Positions 1 through 12,002 of a stretch of 64,000 bases of DNA are shown here, in pieces (positions within the stretch are counted from its first letter, which is position 1; the number at the start of each line of letters is the position of its first letter). Source of the stretch: Ctena decussata (Eukaryota > Mollusca > Bivalvia > Lucinida > Lucinidae); assembly GCA_963989385.1 (NCBI GenBank), contig OZ022498.1:103153298-103217297 (forward strand), written 5' to 3'. The translations under genes were made by a program, and so were the position numbers. The notes beneath the pieces are model-generated. The model saw only the letters and a program-made list of their open reading frames with translations, was not told the DNA's origin and did no database searches.

Positions 1-59
1 CCTTAAAAAAGTAAGCTTTACCTAATATAAAGTAGTACATGTAACACACCGCGGTATCC

Positions 60-603
60 TTTGCACAACTCCGAAAAAGAGATATATTTATGGCAAGGAT
101 AACAGGACTCTCTGGTTACTGACAAAACACAGCTGAAGCTGAAAGGTAAGTGAGACTAATTTTTATTTCGTTTTGTAACATGAGTGTCGCTTTATTTCAG
201 AGTTATTTTGGGGAATAACTTGTGTATCCTAGGTGTGCAAGATACCCAACTTTTCTCCGACAAATGAGTTATTTATAGTCGGGGACTTTCTGCAATACCA
301 AACCTTGATATCTTTTTAACTTTCGAGATATGGGAGTAGACTAGTATGTGATGAACTACTGCCTCTCTCTCTGTATTTTTTTTATTGTCAGGGTCCGGTT
401 GTACAAAACTAACGATGACACAAACGTTACATTTTCAAATGTATGCGATGCATAACGCTGCCGTATTTGGCTTAACTAAACGTAAAGTTGAAAGCTCCTT
501 GGCATTTTTTTCAGCAAAAAAAAATAATAGTGCAGTTAATTTTGTGTGTACATGTACTAATAGACTGAAGAAATATTTGACCTACGCTTATTTAAGCCAA
601 TGA
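60..603 (+). other. Candidate intron (146-391) with flanking exon sequence
   Basis: A consensus 5' splice site, AAG|GTAAGTGAG, lies at 143-154. It is followed 246 nt later by a long pyrimidine tract and TTATTGTCAG|GG ending at 391. Joining the flanks keeps a frame open from about 96 to the TGA at 601-603. The joined peptide resembles nothing I recognise, and the upstream side stops within a short distance, so this could be a 5' UTR exon or chance. It is the best splice-site pair I noticed in the window. Confidence 0.25.
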
Positions 604-1866
604 TTCTTTGAACAACTTGGTCCCTGTCATTTGGAGCAAACACATACTTACATGTGTAAGTCTTTTGTAGTGCTAGGTGCATTGATAACAACTTTTTTGG
701 AGAAAACAAAGCGACAGAACTTCTTCTGTGATTACAAAAACTGACTTCAATGAATCAATCAGAGTTTACAGCTATAGCCTTTGTTCTGCGTGCTTAGAAA
801 TGATTTGCATCATTTTAGGGCAAATTACGCTGATTCGTACTACGCCTTGATTTATTTCTACAAATGATTAGTTACTGAGAAATTGATGAGATGTTGCAGA
901 TATCAATCGATACTTTCTCTGCTTGTCTACATTTGTCCCTGAAGGACATGGAAAGACAGCGGCATCCGTAAAGTCAGCAGACAGCAATTTTTTTAACCAG
1001 TATATATTTTCTAAAATGCTTAAATACGCTGAAGTAATCAGACTGCACAAACTCTCTGGCTGGTCTTGGCCATACTGTTAGCATATTGCATGCAGCTGAC
1101 GGGCTGATTACTCGTTTCCGTAATTTATTCAGTGCAAAATGTAAAATTGTCAAATGGACGTGCTTACTCTATGTTTCCGGAGAGGAACGCCTGCTTGTGA
1201 CCAAAACGGTACAGATCAAGATCAGACTGCACATAGATTATTCAGATTTCAGATTTGTTCGTTGCAGCACAACTTACATGTTACTGAATCAGGCTAATAA
1301 GAATTATGTGTACTAAAGGTATGCTACATGCAATTTAGCTCTCCAGGTCAAACGGTTCAAACGCTGGAAAATCTAAAAGTTGAAAAGTTATCCCGAAATA
1401 TGATAATCGAAACTGGAAATCACATTCCCAGCTTCAGCTCATGGGAACAATTAGACGATTTTCAAACCATTCCGAACAAAGAATGTTGCAAGAGCCAGTT
1501 CCAAATATAATAAAATCATAGAATGAATATTTGCAGTAATTTTGAAAATGAGCGAATGTAAAAAAAGAGAGTAAAATTTGGAAAACTTAACCACACCGTT
1601 GAAGCTCTTTAATACGATTTCATTTTTGCAAGACTAGTGTTCCTATAGCTTGAATAGCCATTCTGCCCAGAATTATTGAAAACAGATATCGAGACTTTAT
1701 TGACAACTTCTCAGAGCAGAATTCATTAATAGAGACCCATGAGATTCGCTGAACCCATTTTCTTGGCGATATTGCATTATGAAATCTGTTCATTGAAAGA
1801 ATGATAACGCTGATGCGCTGATACTGTTGATTGGTCTATTAATAGTCAAACGCACCGCATTTATTC
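604..1866. other. Unassigned AT-rich sequence
   Basis: Short open frames (for example 1086-1316 and 1328-1510) show no recognisable protein features. No repeat structure was seen. Confidence 0.5.
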
Positions 1867-1980
1867 GGTTATAAGTTGGAGTTTACCTTCCTAAAAATCC
1901 TAAAGATCTAGGTCCGTCTTATAAGACGGATCTAGATCTTTGGAATTGTTTTGGAAGGGAAAACTCTATATTATAGCAGA
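1867..1980. repeat. Palindromic MITE, family A, copy 1
   Basis: A foldback of ~115 bp whose arms meet at a central near-perfect palindrome (1902-1921 against 1922-1941, one mismatch, rich in GATCTAG and GACGGATC). A second member at 42823-42937 shares the outer arms (CAAT..CAAAG and TTTGAAATTGTTTTGAA-like) and a GATC-rich centre. No coding capacity. This is a non-autonomous DNA element by structure; I cannot name the superfamily. Confidence 0.6.
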
Positions 1981-1985
1981 TTTTC

Positions 1986-2570
1986 ATAAGACTAATTACA
2001 TATTTTAGGGTCATTGTAGAGGGGAAAGCCCGCCCTATAGCCGAAAATACGGTAACTGGCTATGGCCTGAAAATCGCTGACTCAGTTCAACAGTTTCAAT
2101 ACGAATTTCAAAATAATGAATAAGCTTCTCAGAGCTTTCTCCTAGTGCAGAACATTTCGTTTCTCTGGTCATTTGGGGTCTCCGGATTGATTTTGAGCAG
2201 TTTGAAAATGTGGTTCCACTGAAGCCGGTGCTGGGGAGCATAGGCAGAGTTGCAACGTTATATTACTGCACACGAACTAAATCAAATAAACCGAGTCTGC
2301 TATTTTCATTCCTTGTTTTCAGAGGATCTTTCTGGAGAACTTGTGTTGTCGTCACTGAAGCTAAACTTGTCTTGAATGGCGGTGGCAGCAATAAAAATAA
2401 ATTCTGAAGGACGATCTTCGGGAAGCAAGGAACACAGCAAAGAAATCAAAATAGCAGACTCTCCTCGTACACAAATGAAATGCGACTGACTGCATGCTTA
2501 ATGATTTGCTGTCCTTTTTAAATGCTTGTCGGCGAGTTTGGTCTTAGACTTAGTAAAAACTTCAAAATTT
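1986..2570. other. Unassigned; possible fragment of a decayed repeat
   Basis: The phrase GGGTCATTGTAGAGG...TATAGCCGAA at 2010-2048 resembles 32647-32690, so a dispersed repeat fragment is likely at the left edge. Nothing is recognised in the remainder. Confidence 0.35.
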
Positions 2571-2628
2571 GAGCCGCAACACGAGAAAACCAACAACCAA
2601 CTTTGTTGGTTTTCTCGAGCCGCGGCTC
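2571..2628. repeat. GAGCCGCG foldback, internally deleted (58 bp)
   Basis: Only the two termini of the GAGCCGCG foldback family remain, joined at CAACTTTGTTG. The middle ~180 bp present in full copies (see 13646-13881) is missing. It probably arose by excision or slipped replication across the hairpin. Confidence 0.8.
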
Positions 2629-2677
2629 ATTTAATTTTTCGATCGGTTGACGTTCTTAATGCGTAGCAAATAACTTG

Positions 2678-2885
2678 AGCCCTGGTAGCTCTATATGTGA
2701 AGCGCTGCCCTACTAATCTAGAGGTTCCGGGTTCGAGACCCGTTGGAGGCGGGAATCTTTACAATCGTAAACTGGGTTTCATTGCACACAGCCTTTCATT
2801 ATCACTCACCCATCGTACTGATATGACTGAAATACTGTTAAAACGGACTTTAAATCGCAAGTCATCCATCCACCCATACCCAATA
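2678..2885 (+). repeat. tRNA-derived SINE
   Basis: The head has a box A-like TGGTAGCTCTATATG and a good box B (GGGTTCGAGACC at ~2728). It is followed by a tRNA-unrelated body and the tail phrase GACTGAAATACTGTTAAAA, a tail type I associate with molluscan SINEs. The head would fold only loosely as a tRNA, so it is not a functional tRNA gene. Confidence 0.6.
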
Positions 2886-3118
2886 ACTTGACAAGTATGT
2901 TTATGACCCGTATTCAGGGCGAGGTTTACGCCGTGTTGAACGGTTTAAGCCCCAACTTATTTGTTACTGATTGTTTTTAGGCGAAGCTTCTGTTGGGGTT
3001 TACTAATACTTTTATTGTTTGTTGGCTTTCTATTAAGGCAGGGTGTGGAAATCGATTTCGTCAAGTCATAATTACAGGCTTCTCAGATCCTTTCCATCGC
3101 TGTGAAGATTGTAATATT

Positions 3119-3363
3119 GAACCGCAACACGACCAACAAAGTGTAACGTGGCATGTGTGCCCTGCGAAGACTCAGATTAGCCTGGACATCCACCCAGTCT
3201 GATCAGAGTCTTTTCTGTCGGGCTGAATGTAGCTTAGATCATTAGCTACCCTTTAAGCGTAAGGCAAAGACCCTGATCAGACTGAGTGGATGTCCAGACT
3301 GATCTCAGTCTTCGTGTGGGGCACATGCCAGCCACTTCGTTGGTTTTGTCATGTCGCGGCTCA
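3119..3363. repeat. GAGCCGCG foldback element
   Basis: A near full-length diverged copy. The left end is GAACCGCAACACGA and the right end TGTCGCGGCTC. Internal mirrored blocks read CATCCACCCAGTCTGATCAG and its inverse around a centre with TAGCTACCC. Confidence 0.85.
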
Positions 3364-4195
3364 ATTGTTTTCTCTGTTGTGATCATCACTGGGCCCGTTC
3401 CGAGTCACTTTGTAAATAGGGTTCCGCTGAAATGCACATGATCTCAGTCAAACCCGAGTCTGCGTATTTGTTTCTATGACGTGTTCCACGCTCCCAGAAG
3501 AACTTCTTTAAACTTGATTTTAAACAGAATAAGATGCAAATGGTGGGAAAAAAAATAAAAGTGAACGTCCGATAGCGGAAGCAGCCACGTGCAGATTTGG
3601 ATGGCGTGAAAATGGTCACTGAGAATTATGTCGCTGACATGTCAGTAAAGTCAGACAAGACCGGTCCCTTACTTCACAAATTCACAGCTGAAATCTTTTT
3701 GGCAGAAAGAGCGACAGCTTATCTTGGAAAGCTGGGGGCTAAGCTACTCACATGGCAGAGTCATTTGAATCAGTTTACCAGACGACTAAATATTTAAAAT
3801 GTTTGTTTTAATGATCACATTAGGTTGCCAACACGTGCTTTTCTTGTCCACCTTAAACCGAGTATGGAATAATTTGGTAGACACTAACACTTGGCATGTC
3901 TCCTCCTGCAAAGATAACAGAACTTATACATTTCCATGAAAATGAAAACCCTATTTTAGTATTTTTATTTGTGTGTTGTGCTTTGTTTCCTCAAATAAGA
4001 CGTCGTTAAAGTAAGAAAAGAGCAATTAAGATCCATTGATGCTTACAAATGATAGCATACCCATAAATAGCAGGCTTCAAAAGATGTTCGTCTTGTCGCA
4101 GAAATTAACCTGGCTGATTACGTTCTTTTAATGCTCTCTATGTCGGTAAGTACATTATCTTGATTGAAATGGTTTCCTGGCATTTTGCAGCTTAT
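3364..4195. other. Unassigned
   Basis: The open frame at 3597-3797 (66 codons) has no recognisable motif and no splice context. I see nothing else. Confidence 0.4.
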
Positions 4196-4199
4196 TCTT

Positions 4200-4310
4200 A
4201 AAGTAAATGGGTACACTTTCAGAGGACGTAACTCTGTCATTTTCATTTTGTTCCCCGACTGAAAAGCGATCAACTCCTGAAGGAAAGAATATGCCTAATC
4301 TAGAGCAAAT
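4200..4310 (+). repeat. Dispersed repeat fragment (GGTACACTTTCA family)
   Basis: The block around GGGTACACTTTCAGAGG...AACTCTGTCATTTTC recurs in diverged form at 7735-7830, in inverse at about 18440-18475, and around 21820-21860. No termini can be defined. Confidence 0.45.
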
Positions 4311-4784
4311 TATTACCTTTAAGCGTAGAGCCAACGTTTGAAGGGATTATCCGCCCGAGGAAGTAAAGGGAATTGAAGAAAAGTTGTTTACCTTTGATAA
4401 CAATGACAGTGAAACATGACAAGTTACTTTAAGCCTCCTGTAATTTTAACAAAATGATTTTACTGTATGAATATATGTCGAAATGTTTTGGTGGAACAGT
4501 AAACGTTGCAAAAGAAACTTATACCACTGTTTTAGAATCAAAAGCGCAGTCTGGCAGAGATTTTCACTGATTATTGAGATAGTCGTTTTTAAACATTTAG
4601 ATTAAAGGTGGTTAATAGAAAGATTACGGTGATTCTTTTAAATATACCAAAGTTTGTTATGTAGATTAAATATAAATGTACTTTGAGAATTTTTGCAACA
4701 GGTACTAATTTTCTTCAGTTTCGCCAAACCACGTTGGTTTAAGAGAAGTTGTTCAGGTTGAACATTTTGGGCCGTCATTTACTG

Positions 4785-4850
4785 TTCTTATGTTTTCCCC
4801 TTTGATATTGTTAGTGGGATGCGGAATTTGATTGAGTTAATTCCTGAGTA
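4785..4850 (+). repeat. PLE terminal-repeat fragment
   Basis: The stretch from TTTCCCCTTTGATATTG to GTTAATTCCTGAG matches the end of the PLE terminal region at 26255-26318. It is a short, old remnant. Confidence 0.4.
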
Positions 4851-5868
4851 TTTTATATTATTTTAGAATTATACATGTACGCTCTAAATGTAGCGTCCAA
4901 CATGGTTGACGGAGTAGCATTAATATCTGTCTTTTGCATTGCGCAAGCTCAGTTCTTGTGGAACCCGAATACTTTGCCTCAGTAGTTTTGAACACAAATT
5001 GTCTTTTGATATAAGATACTCTGAAGAAGAGAAAATAAATAATAGTCTTATTAATGCCGATAAAAAATAATAATATTGATGAAATAGACACGTTGTGTTG
5101 AAACGTATTTTATTCGTATAAATTACACATACGTTTGTACATTTACTATAAAAATTCAATACAAGAAAGGATTATGAAATGATTAATATATATATAAATC
5201 TGTCATCCTGTAATCACGAGTTACCAAAATACGGTAAGAACGTTCATACATATACAAATGGCATTATGTCAAATTAATTAAAGAAAGAAAAAAGAGAAGA
5301 AAAAAAATAACAAATAGACACGTTTGTGATCTATATAATTTAGCAAGATTACAAGTCAAACATATGTATTGGCAAGAATATTCATAAAGAAAAACAGTAA
5401 ACTGTAACAAAAAGCCTTTTTACATGTTGATACATTCGAAAGTCAAGAAGATTGCTTAAAATCAACCAAAAAATCTACCGGTAACCATTCAGATGTCAGT
5501 GTATGTTCCGAATTACGGCAATATCTTTTAAAATTCAAACTGAAGCGTATATATGTAACAGCGCTATCCTCGAGCTTAATAAATGCCTTGCAATCGGAAA
5601 TGGGAAAAGATTCAGGAAAGTCTGTATAAAGTTTTGCAGATTTTACTGTGTGTTATGAACAGCGATTTACCTTCTTGCTTGATAACAGTATGTCGGTTGC
5701 TATGCATAAATTACTCGAGATAAATGACAAACAATAGTGGAAACAGGGTTTTGACAAATGGAAACACCCACCCCAAAATTCTAGTTTCTCCTGGTTTCCA
5801 ATTGAAATGTAAACAAACGTTAGCCAATGAATAGAATCTTTGGCCTATGAAATGTATCTTTACCATAC
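4851..5868. other. Unassigned, very AT-rich
   Basis: Contains A-rich and TA-rich stretches (5180-5340) and no long frame. I see no repeat family here. Confidence 0.5.
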
Positions 5869-6163
5869 TTAATAAGTGAGAATGAGAGGCGCGGTAGTCG
5901 AATGGTTAGAGTGGCTCGGCTATTGTGAAGAAAGTCACCGTAAGGTCGTGAGTTCGCGGCTCACTGTCGCCATACGATGACTGGAAAACTCTCTCTGTCA
6001 ACCAAGCAGTAAATGGGTACCTCTTTCGAATCAGGGAAGGATAAGGCAGCGAAAGGAGAGGGATGGGCTCCGCCTTTCATCAGCTGTGCCCAAGATACAG
6101 TGGGTCTCTAACCCCCACTGCCCCTACGGCTATTAGGCTATGGGAAACCTTTAATAAGTGAGA
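5869..6163 (+). repeat. tRNA-derived SINE with intact target-site duplication
   Basis: The 13-bp direct repeat TTAATAAGTGAGA lies at 5869-5881 and 6151-6163, exactly bracketing the element at 5882-6150. The head carries box A (TAGTCGAATGGTTAGAG) and box B-like GAGTTCGCGGCTC with a long variable arm, suggesting a Ser- or Leu-type tRNA ancestor. The body ends in ...CCCCTACGGC TATTAGGC. The same body sequence recurs at 45061-45200. The TSD shows LINE-assisted retroposition. Confidence 0.85.
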
Positions 6164-6311
6164 TTATGACCTTTTGGTTGCAACCGTGGTGACACGTTCA
6201 AGCGATATCTTACAATAAAATATTGCATGCATTTATACCACCGGGAGAGCCATGGAACATTTAAAATCACACCAACGCCTGAATTTGCATACGATTCAGT
6301 GAGATAATACA

Positions 6312-6890
6312 AATTGCACAACCCGCAGGTTTGCACTTTAATCACTGTGTGAGTCCGTCCGTCCGTCCGTCCGTTATCAGTTAGCGAAAACGCTTATAAC
6401 TCTTGAACCGCATTCTATATTTTGAAAAAAATGGCATACTTATACATGTCAACATTATCTAACGACTCGCATGCATAACCGTCTTTTTGATGGACGAGGC
6501 ATTGCTGAGCACAAGTTGAAAATTTAAGGTCAAGTAGTGAAAATGCGCATAACTCTTAACCCCGTGGTATATATGGCTCAAATTTTGTATACTTACGTAT
6601 TTTAACATTGTCAAGCCACCAGCATGCAAAATGGTGACGAAAGTCTAAACAGTATTGCACGACCCACAGGTGTGCACTTTAGTCGCTGTGCAAGTCCATC
6701 AGTCTGTTTGTCCTTCCGCTGTAGTCAGTGAGTGAAATTGCTCATAACTCTTAACCACATGGTGTACTTTGATAAAAATATACATCATTCTACAAGAAAT
6801 TACCAATTTCATTTCCATACATTCTTTCTGGCACCAGAAACTGATTATTCTACATTCACCACGGGTTGTGCACATTACCATCAGTTGATT
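6312..6890 (+). repeat. Tandem ~342 bp repeat with (GTCC)n tract
   Basis: ATTGCACAACCCGCAGG at 6312 recurs as ATTGCACGACCCACAGG at 6654, each followed by TTTGCACTTTAATC-like sequence, GTCCGTCC-like sequence and a CATAACTCTTAACC phrase. The first unit carries a pure (GTCC)5 run near 6355-6374. The style matches the ATGCCCCC repeats at 12 and 17 kb but the sequence differs. Confidence 0.6.
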
Positions 6891-7904
6891 TTCTTATAGT
6901 AGCTGATTATGTTAACTAATCCATATATGCCCGATAACATCTTCTGTTCTTATAAATTGCATGAGTCTACTTGTCAGTTAAGGGGCTTGTGATTTGGTTT
7001 GGTTTTATTATTTCTAAGGTTGTGTTATGCAAATAGTGTAGACCCTTATCAGACACTGCGTCCTACGGCGTCTGAACTAGATTTGCACGATTGGCCAATG
7101 TCCCTTGTATGGTTCAGTAAGCATAAATGGGTTAAACCTATGAACACGGAGTACGTAGAAATAATCAAATGTGCTTTACAATATCTGATTTTGTAATATG
7201 CGGTTAGCACTGTTTTGTATCAGTTAAGTTAGTATTAAGCTGATCCCTCTTTTCTGTACTGATTTATTGCTGCTCATGATAACATGTTCTAAAATTTATT
7301 ACTAGCTGATTTTGAAAATCAATATACACTCTTTGCTGTTTGAATTTAGAGTCCTGGCCTAACATGTAAAGGACAAACAATGCATACCCGATATCAACAC
7401 TGTCAGTGCAAGCACTCCTGTCACAGCAAGGTTGTTCGCAGCAATGAATCATTTCAGAAGAGAAGGATCAGCTTTAAGAAAAAAATACTTATTTTTCTTT
7501 TTTTTAAGCATTCCTTAATGTGCGCTTGTCCTTTTTGTCGAGATTATTTTTCAGACTTTGGGTGAACTATGTTTTGTGACAGAGCTTCATTCATAGTTGG
7601 CTGTGAATTAGCTTTTAAGCTGAGTGGATACACCGCCAGTCTCTCTATTGACTGTCTCAGTGCCATACCTCTGTTACAGTTATCCATTGTCTCTTATAGC
7701 ATATTTGCTGCCTTCTTTTGTCTTAATGACAAATAGGTACACTTTCAAGGGAGGCAAGTCTGTCGTTTTCACTTTTGTCCCTTCTCAATCGGGATCTACT
7801 TTTAAAGGAAATACAATGTAATTTGTTCCTCCAGGAACAATTTCTTTCCTCATCTTCATCCTCCAGGAAGCAACAAGGAAGTCGTGAATGCTGTTCCGAT
7901 TTCT
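6891..7904. other. Unassigned, with one dispersed repeat fragment
   Basis: 7735-7830 is a diverged relative of 4200-4310. The short frames at 6999-7196, 7380-7565 and 7624-7821 show no recognisable features. Confidence 0.4.
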
Positions 7905-7961
7905 AAAAAGGCGGGAAACATGTAAAAAGGCGGGAAACATGTAAAAAGCAGGAAAAACATG
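7905..7961 (+). repeat. Minisatellite, three 19-bp units
   Basis: Three tandem units of AAAAAGGCGGGAAACATGT; the first two are identical and the third is diverged. Confidence 0.85.
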
Positions 7962-8066
7962 AAAGTTTACCCAATCGTCTTAAATGCTTAACCTTAGGTA
8001 TTCTTTCGGGGCAAGTTTGTGATTGTGGTCTTGCCTAGATAACTATATCTGTAGTTTTTACAGTCT

Positions 8067-8276
8067 GAGCTGCGACACGTCAAAAGAAAAGTGGCATGTG
8101 TGCCCAGCGAAGACTCAGATCAGCCTGGGCATCCGCCCAGTCTAATCATGGAGTAATGTAGACCTTTAGCTACCCTTAAATACACAGCGAAGATCAGGCT
8201 GGGCGGCTGTCATGGCTGATCTGAGTCTTCGTCGGCCGCAAATGCCATCTTGTTGGTTTAATCGTGTCGCGGCTCA
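8067..8276. repeat. GAGCCGCG foldback element
   Basis: A diverged copy from GAGCTGCGACACG to GTGTCGCGGCTC, shortened in the centre. The mirrored GCATCCGCCCAGTCTAATCA and GGGCGGCTGTCATGG blocks are still visible. Confidence 0.8.
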
Positions 8277-8398
8277 AATATCATAATTGCACGTTCTCAT
8301 GCACGCTATAGCAGTTCATCAAATCCTAATTAGGTTTGTTTTAGTTGCAACCTTATAAAAATCAGACCAAAACTGCTAAAGTCTACTACATGTACATA

Positions 8399-8715
8399 CA
8401 CTGCAAAAAACGGTAGATTTTACTGTAAAATAACTGGCAACCAGCTACCAGTCCTTTTATCGTTACTTTTACGGGCGCCCGTAAAAATTGCAGGAATCAT
8501 CAAGCAGAGTGGGATAGAATAGAGCAGGTGTCGTTTGTTCAGATAGCCCTTCAACAATACAAAGCTATTTTCGAGTGCGCCAAGTTAACATAAAACTTCC
8601 ATTTCGTGATTTCCAACAATGTCTAACAGGCAAACGCACGTAAAAATAACGGGGAAAGGACTGGCAGCTGGTTTCCAGTTATTCTACCGTAAAATCTACA
8701 GAATGTTTTACAGTG
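8399..8715. mobile_element. MITE with ~65 bp terminal inverted repeats (hAT-like ends)
   Basis: The left end CACTGCAAAAAACGGTAGAT and right end CTACAGAATGTTTTACAGTG are inverse copies that continue inwards through TTACTG.AAAATAACTGG, CAGCT.CCAGTCCTTT and an ACTTTTACG block. The total length is 317 bp, with no coding capacity. CACTG/CAGTG ends recall hAT elements. The flanks share TACAT but an 8-bp duplication is not evident, so the superfamily is tentative. Confidence 0.65.
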
Positions 8716-9261
8716 TACATGCTGCATACCAATTGTGGTTTAAAGATTATTCGTTTTATAAATCTTTTGAGATAACCAGCTTTCAAAGCAACATCAATAA
8801 ATACATGTATCTACTGCTTACGTACGACAGCTTGTGAAGAGTTCAATTAAGTTCAGTGACTAATGTAGAGAGGTATATTAAACACAATTAACGAGACGGC
8901 TGACACCGACCGAGATCTCTCACTGGAGAAAATACAGGATAGGTTTTAATACTTTGTACATTTCAAAACAAGGCAATGAAGTTAACTTGATTAGTCCGCA
9001 ACTACTTAGCACAGCCCACCAAAACACCACGATATAGGAAGAAATGTGAAAAACAGCATAACTGCAATAGAAACACACTAATAAAGGAAAATTCCGACAC
9101 ACGAACCGTTCGATCAGTTATTGAGTACAATGGGTTTAAACCGGATTTGCAAAAGCAATGTCACTCACTTTAATTATGATATATCTGTATAAATATTTTG
9201 AAGGATGGTAAACCGATTTACAAATAAAAGTGTTTAGACTTACTTTTGCATCCATGTTGTA

Positions 9262-9450
9262 TAAATTGCTGATCGTTCCTAGGCGGTACTCCCGTTGTGG
9301 TTTACCAGTGTTATTATTCGCTGGGTCCGCTTATGAATCAGCACCACCTCACATCCCCCACTCTTGCACTAATGAATTGCTGATCGTTCCTAGGCGGTAC
9401 TTCCGTTGTGGTTAATCACTGTTATAGTTCGCTGTGTCAGCTTATCTGGA
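9262..9450 (+). repeat. PLE terminal-repeat fragment, duplicated in tandem
   Basis: AATTGCTGATCGTTCCTAGG...GTGGTT...CGCT occurs at 9262 and 9372, 110 bp apart. It matches the CGTTCCAAGGCGGTAC region of the PLE terminal repeat at 23766-23840. Confidence 0.55.
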
Positions 9451-9974
9451 CTCTGAAAAATTTGGTTTGTTTTATCTGTTTATTCTCTGTCATCTGATGT
9501 GGGATTTGCATATTAAAGGTTATAAGAAAATAGATAAAGTGTGTGTGCCTCGTATATTTGAGTTGCTTTATGACTATCTACACTGTTAATATTGTTACCT
9601 ACTTGTGTTGTTGTTGATTCGTGTAACCATTTCCGTTTGGTGTCGTGGGTGTGATGTGATTTTTTATCGTAACGAAAAACCTCACCACCCAAAACAGGAA
9701 CAATCAAAGTCATTGCGTTTATCATTAATTTTGCATACGATAAATCCGTTCGAAAAAGATAAATATAAATCCAAATCTGGGTCTGGGACACATTAGCTTT
9801 GTTTAATTTAGCTGAATCGTTTGATTAAACTGGAAAATGTAGCAGATTTAGGGCCAGCAAGGCTGAAGTCACGTAAAACATTTTTTCCATGAAGTTCTTT
9901 CACAACTTAAAGCAGCGTGTCATTTTAAAAGGTGTATAGGTACATCTGCTCGTTTTCCTGCCATTTTTTAAAGG

Positions 9975-10237
9975 TACAGATTTTGAATCAGAAATAAAAG
10001 TAGATATATAAAAACGGCCACGTTTTTACAAAATACATTATTCAAGAACTCAGCAATTTCAAATTCTTGTCTATTACAAGTACTTGTCGTATTGTAGACT
10101 TTAAATGTACAGATTTTGAATCAGAAATAAAAGTAGATATATAAAAACGGCCACGTTTTTACAAAATACATTATTCAAGAACTCAGCAATTTCAAATTCT
10201 TGTCTATTACAAGTACTTGTCGTATTGCAGACTAGTT
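9975..10237 (+). repeat. Recent tandem duplication, 2 x 133 bp
   Basis: TACAGATTTTGAATCAG starts at 9975 and again at 10108. The two copies are almost identical through CAAGTACTTGTCGTATTG. The near identity implies a recent event next to the PLE fragment. Confidence 0.9.
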
Positions 10238-10625
10238 TACGTGTACAATGATCAGGAATTAATACAATCGAATCCAACATTCCGCTCTCAAAACCAATAA
10301 GGAAAGAAGCACATATGCACAGAAATAGACACAAGTTTACGAATGACACGCACAGTAAACCGAAAGAGCAGCTCTTTCCCAAGCAGATGGTCATTCAGCT
10401 ACCCAATAACAGTATCAACATATAGTTTTACTTATCTTTTATTTAAATTACAAAACAACAAAACAGAAGGCAGATTGGGCAGCAATGCAGGTGACGAAAC
10501 CGCCAGAGACCCTAGACAAGCGGACACAGCACACTTTAATATCAAGGAACCACAACAGAAGTACCGCCTTGGAAGGGTCAGCAAAAGATTACTTGGGGGC
10601 TTTAACTAGTTTAACTGGGCCCAAA
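10238..10625 (-). repeat. PLE terminal repeat, inverted
   Basis: On the minus strand this matches 23755-23985, including CCTTCCAAGGCGGTACTTC, TGTCCGCTTGTCTAGGG, TTGGTTTTGAGAGCGGAA and TTAATTCCTGATCATT. The open frame at 10343-10609 is the antisense of this repeat, not a gene. Confidence 0.65.
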
Positions 10626-11015
10626 CCCTCACGCCCTGCTGCTGCAGTGGTTTGAAACATTAAGTTAGCTGTTTGGTCCGCATGAAGGTTTCCTAACCTG
10701 TACTTAGGTTTTCATTCGTGTATGTATTATAAATTATCAGCTGTTCACTAAAATAATTTTCTGAAAACTAGATAAGAACATTTGAACATTGTCGGATTCT
10801 ATGCGAACTGTAACGTTACTAATTTCATTATAATTTGACATATTTATGCGGGGCTAGACAGCACGAGTTCCAACTGATGCTTGGCTTTTCCCCTTAATTT
10901 TATAATGTGGAGTCTTATTTTAATTTCATCACGTAATATCAAACTGATTTCTGCAACAAAAATATTTTTTTATTTTCATTTTGTTTTTCTTTTTTCCTTT
11001 TTAACTATCATCAAG

Positions 11016-11058
<43 letters not shown>

Positions 11059-12000
11059 TTCATTCATTATGTAGAAAGTTGGAGAAGGCAAAACTGGTCA
11101 AATTTGTGGTGTAAATTGCAAAAGAATATATAAGTACATATAAATCATGTTTATATTTTGTTGACTGTAACTGCACATTTTAATCTAAACTGCAAATGAC
11201 ATCGATCCACTTTTAGAAATAAAAGTGTTATTAGATGCCGAGGCTCTTAGATTCTAAATGGTGACATATCATTTGCTTGACCTTTTAATTCTAAGTAAAA
11301 TTGCAGTTTTACAACGAATGTCCCATGTTTGAGTATATATGAGGCATATGTATGCTCCTTTGTTTCTGTAAATATGTTAGTGTTTTATTGTATGTATTAT
11401 GTTTATAGAGGGCGGCTTGGTAGAATGGCTATTTAAGCTAAATGTGTCACCCTCTTAAATATATGTAATGATCCCTACAATGTGGCCGTTTCTAAACTAA
11501 TCTCCGATTTGATGGCCTCAGCCGAAGCTTAGTTAAGCTTTCAAATACCGGACTTTCATTTTCACCGACTTTTTCCACAGATTCATAGATATGGCGGGTG
11601 TATTATAATAGGCAGGTGATGCTTACTATCCCGCGGGCACCTGATCACACCTCTGTTTTGGGGTCCATGTCTGTGTATCTAAAATATTCCGGAATTGTCT
11701 ATGTTTAAATGACCTACGAGTTCGGACTTATGATTTGGGTACCTTGACCACTATCATAAATAAAATACAACAAATAAAATATACATCTAAGTTTTACAGC
11801 ATTAGGTGGAATTGTATGTTTGCTGTCCAAAAGAGTAATTGTGCATCAGACATTTTTTATAAAGAGAAGATGAATGAACATATATTTTCAGAACTAGGTT
11901 AGGAGTGAAATTAATCCACCCATTTTAACAGGATATGACACTCAAAATATAATTTCAGTGATACATATTTTCCAAGAATATACCAAGCAGTTTGTTGTAA
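10626..12000. other. Unassigned, with (TTAT)n
   Basis: Mostly featureless. A partial tRNA-like phrase (GGCGGCTTGGTAGAATGG at 11411) lacks a box B, so no SINE is called. Confidence 0.4.
11020..11060 (+). repeat. (TTAT)n microsatellite
   Basis: About ten uninterrupted TTAT units. Confidence 0.95.
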
Positions 12001-12002
12001 TT

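Noticed and set aside
11408..11460. GGCGGCTTGGTAGAATGG as a tRNA-Leu-like SINE head
   Set aside because: No box B follows at the proper distance and no SINE body is recognised.
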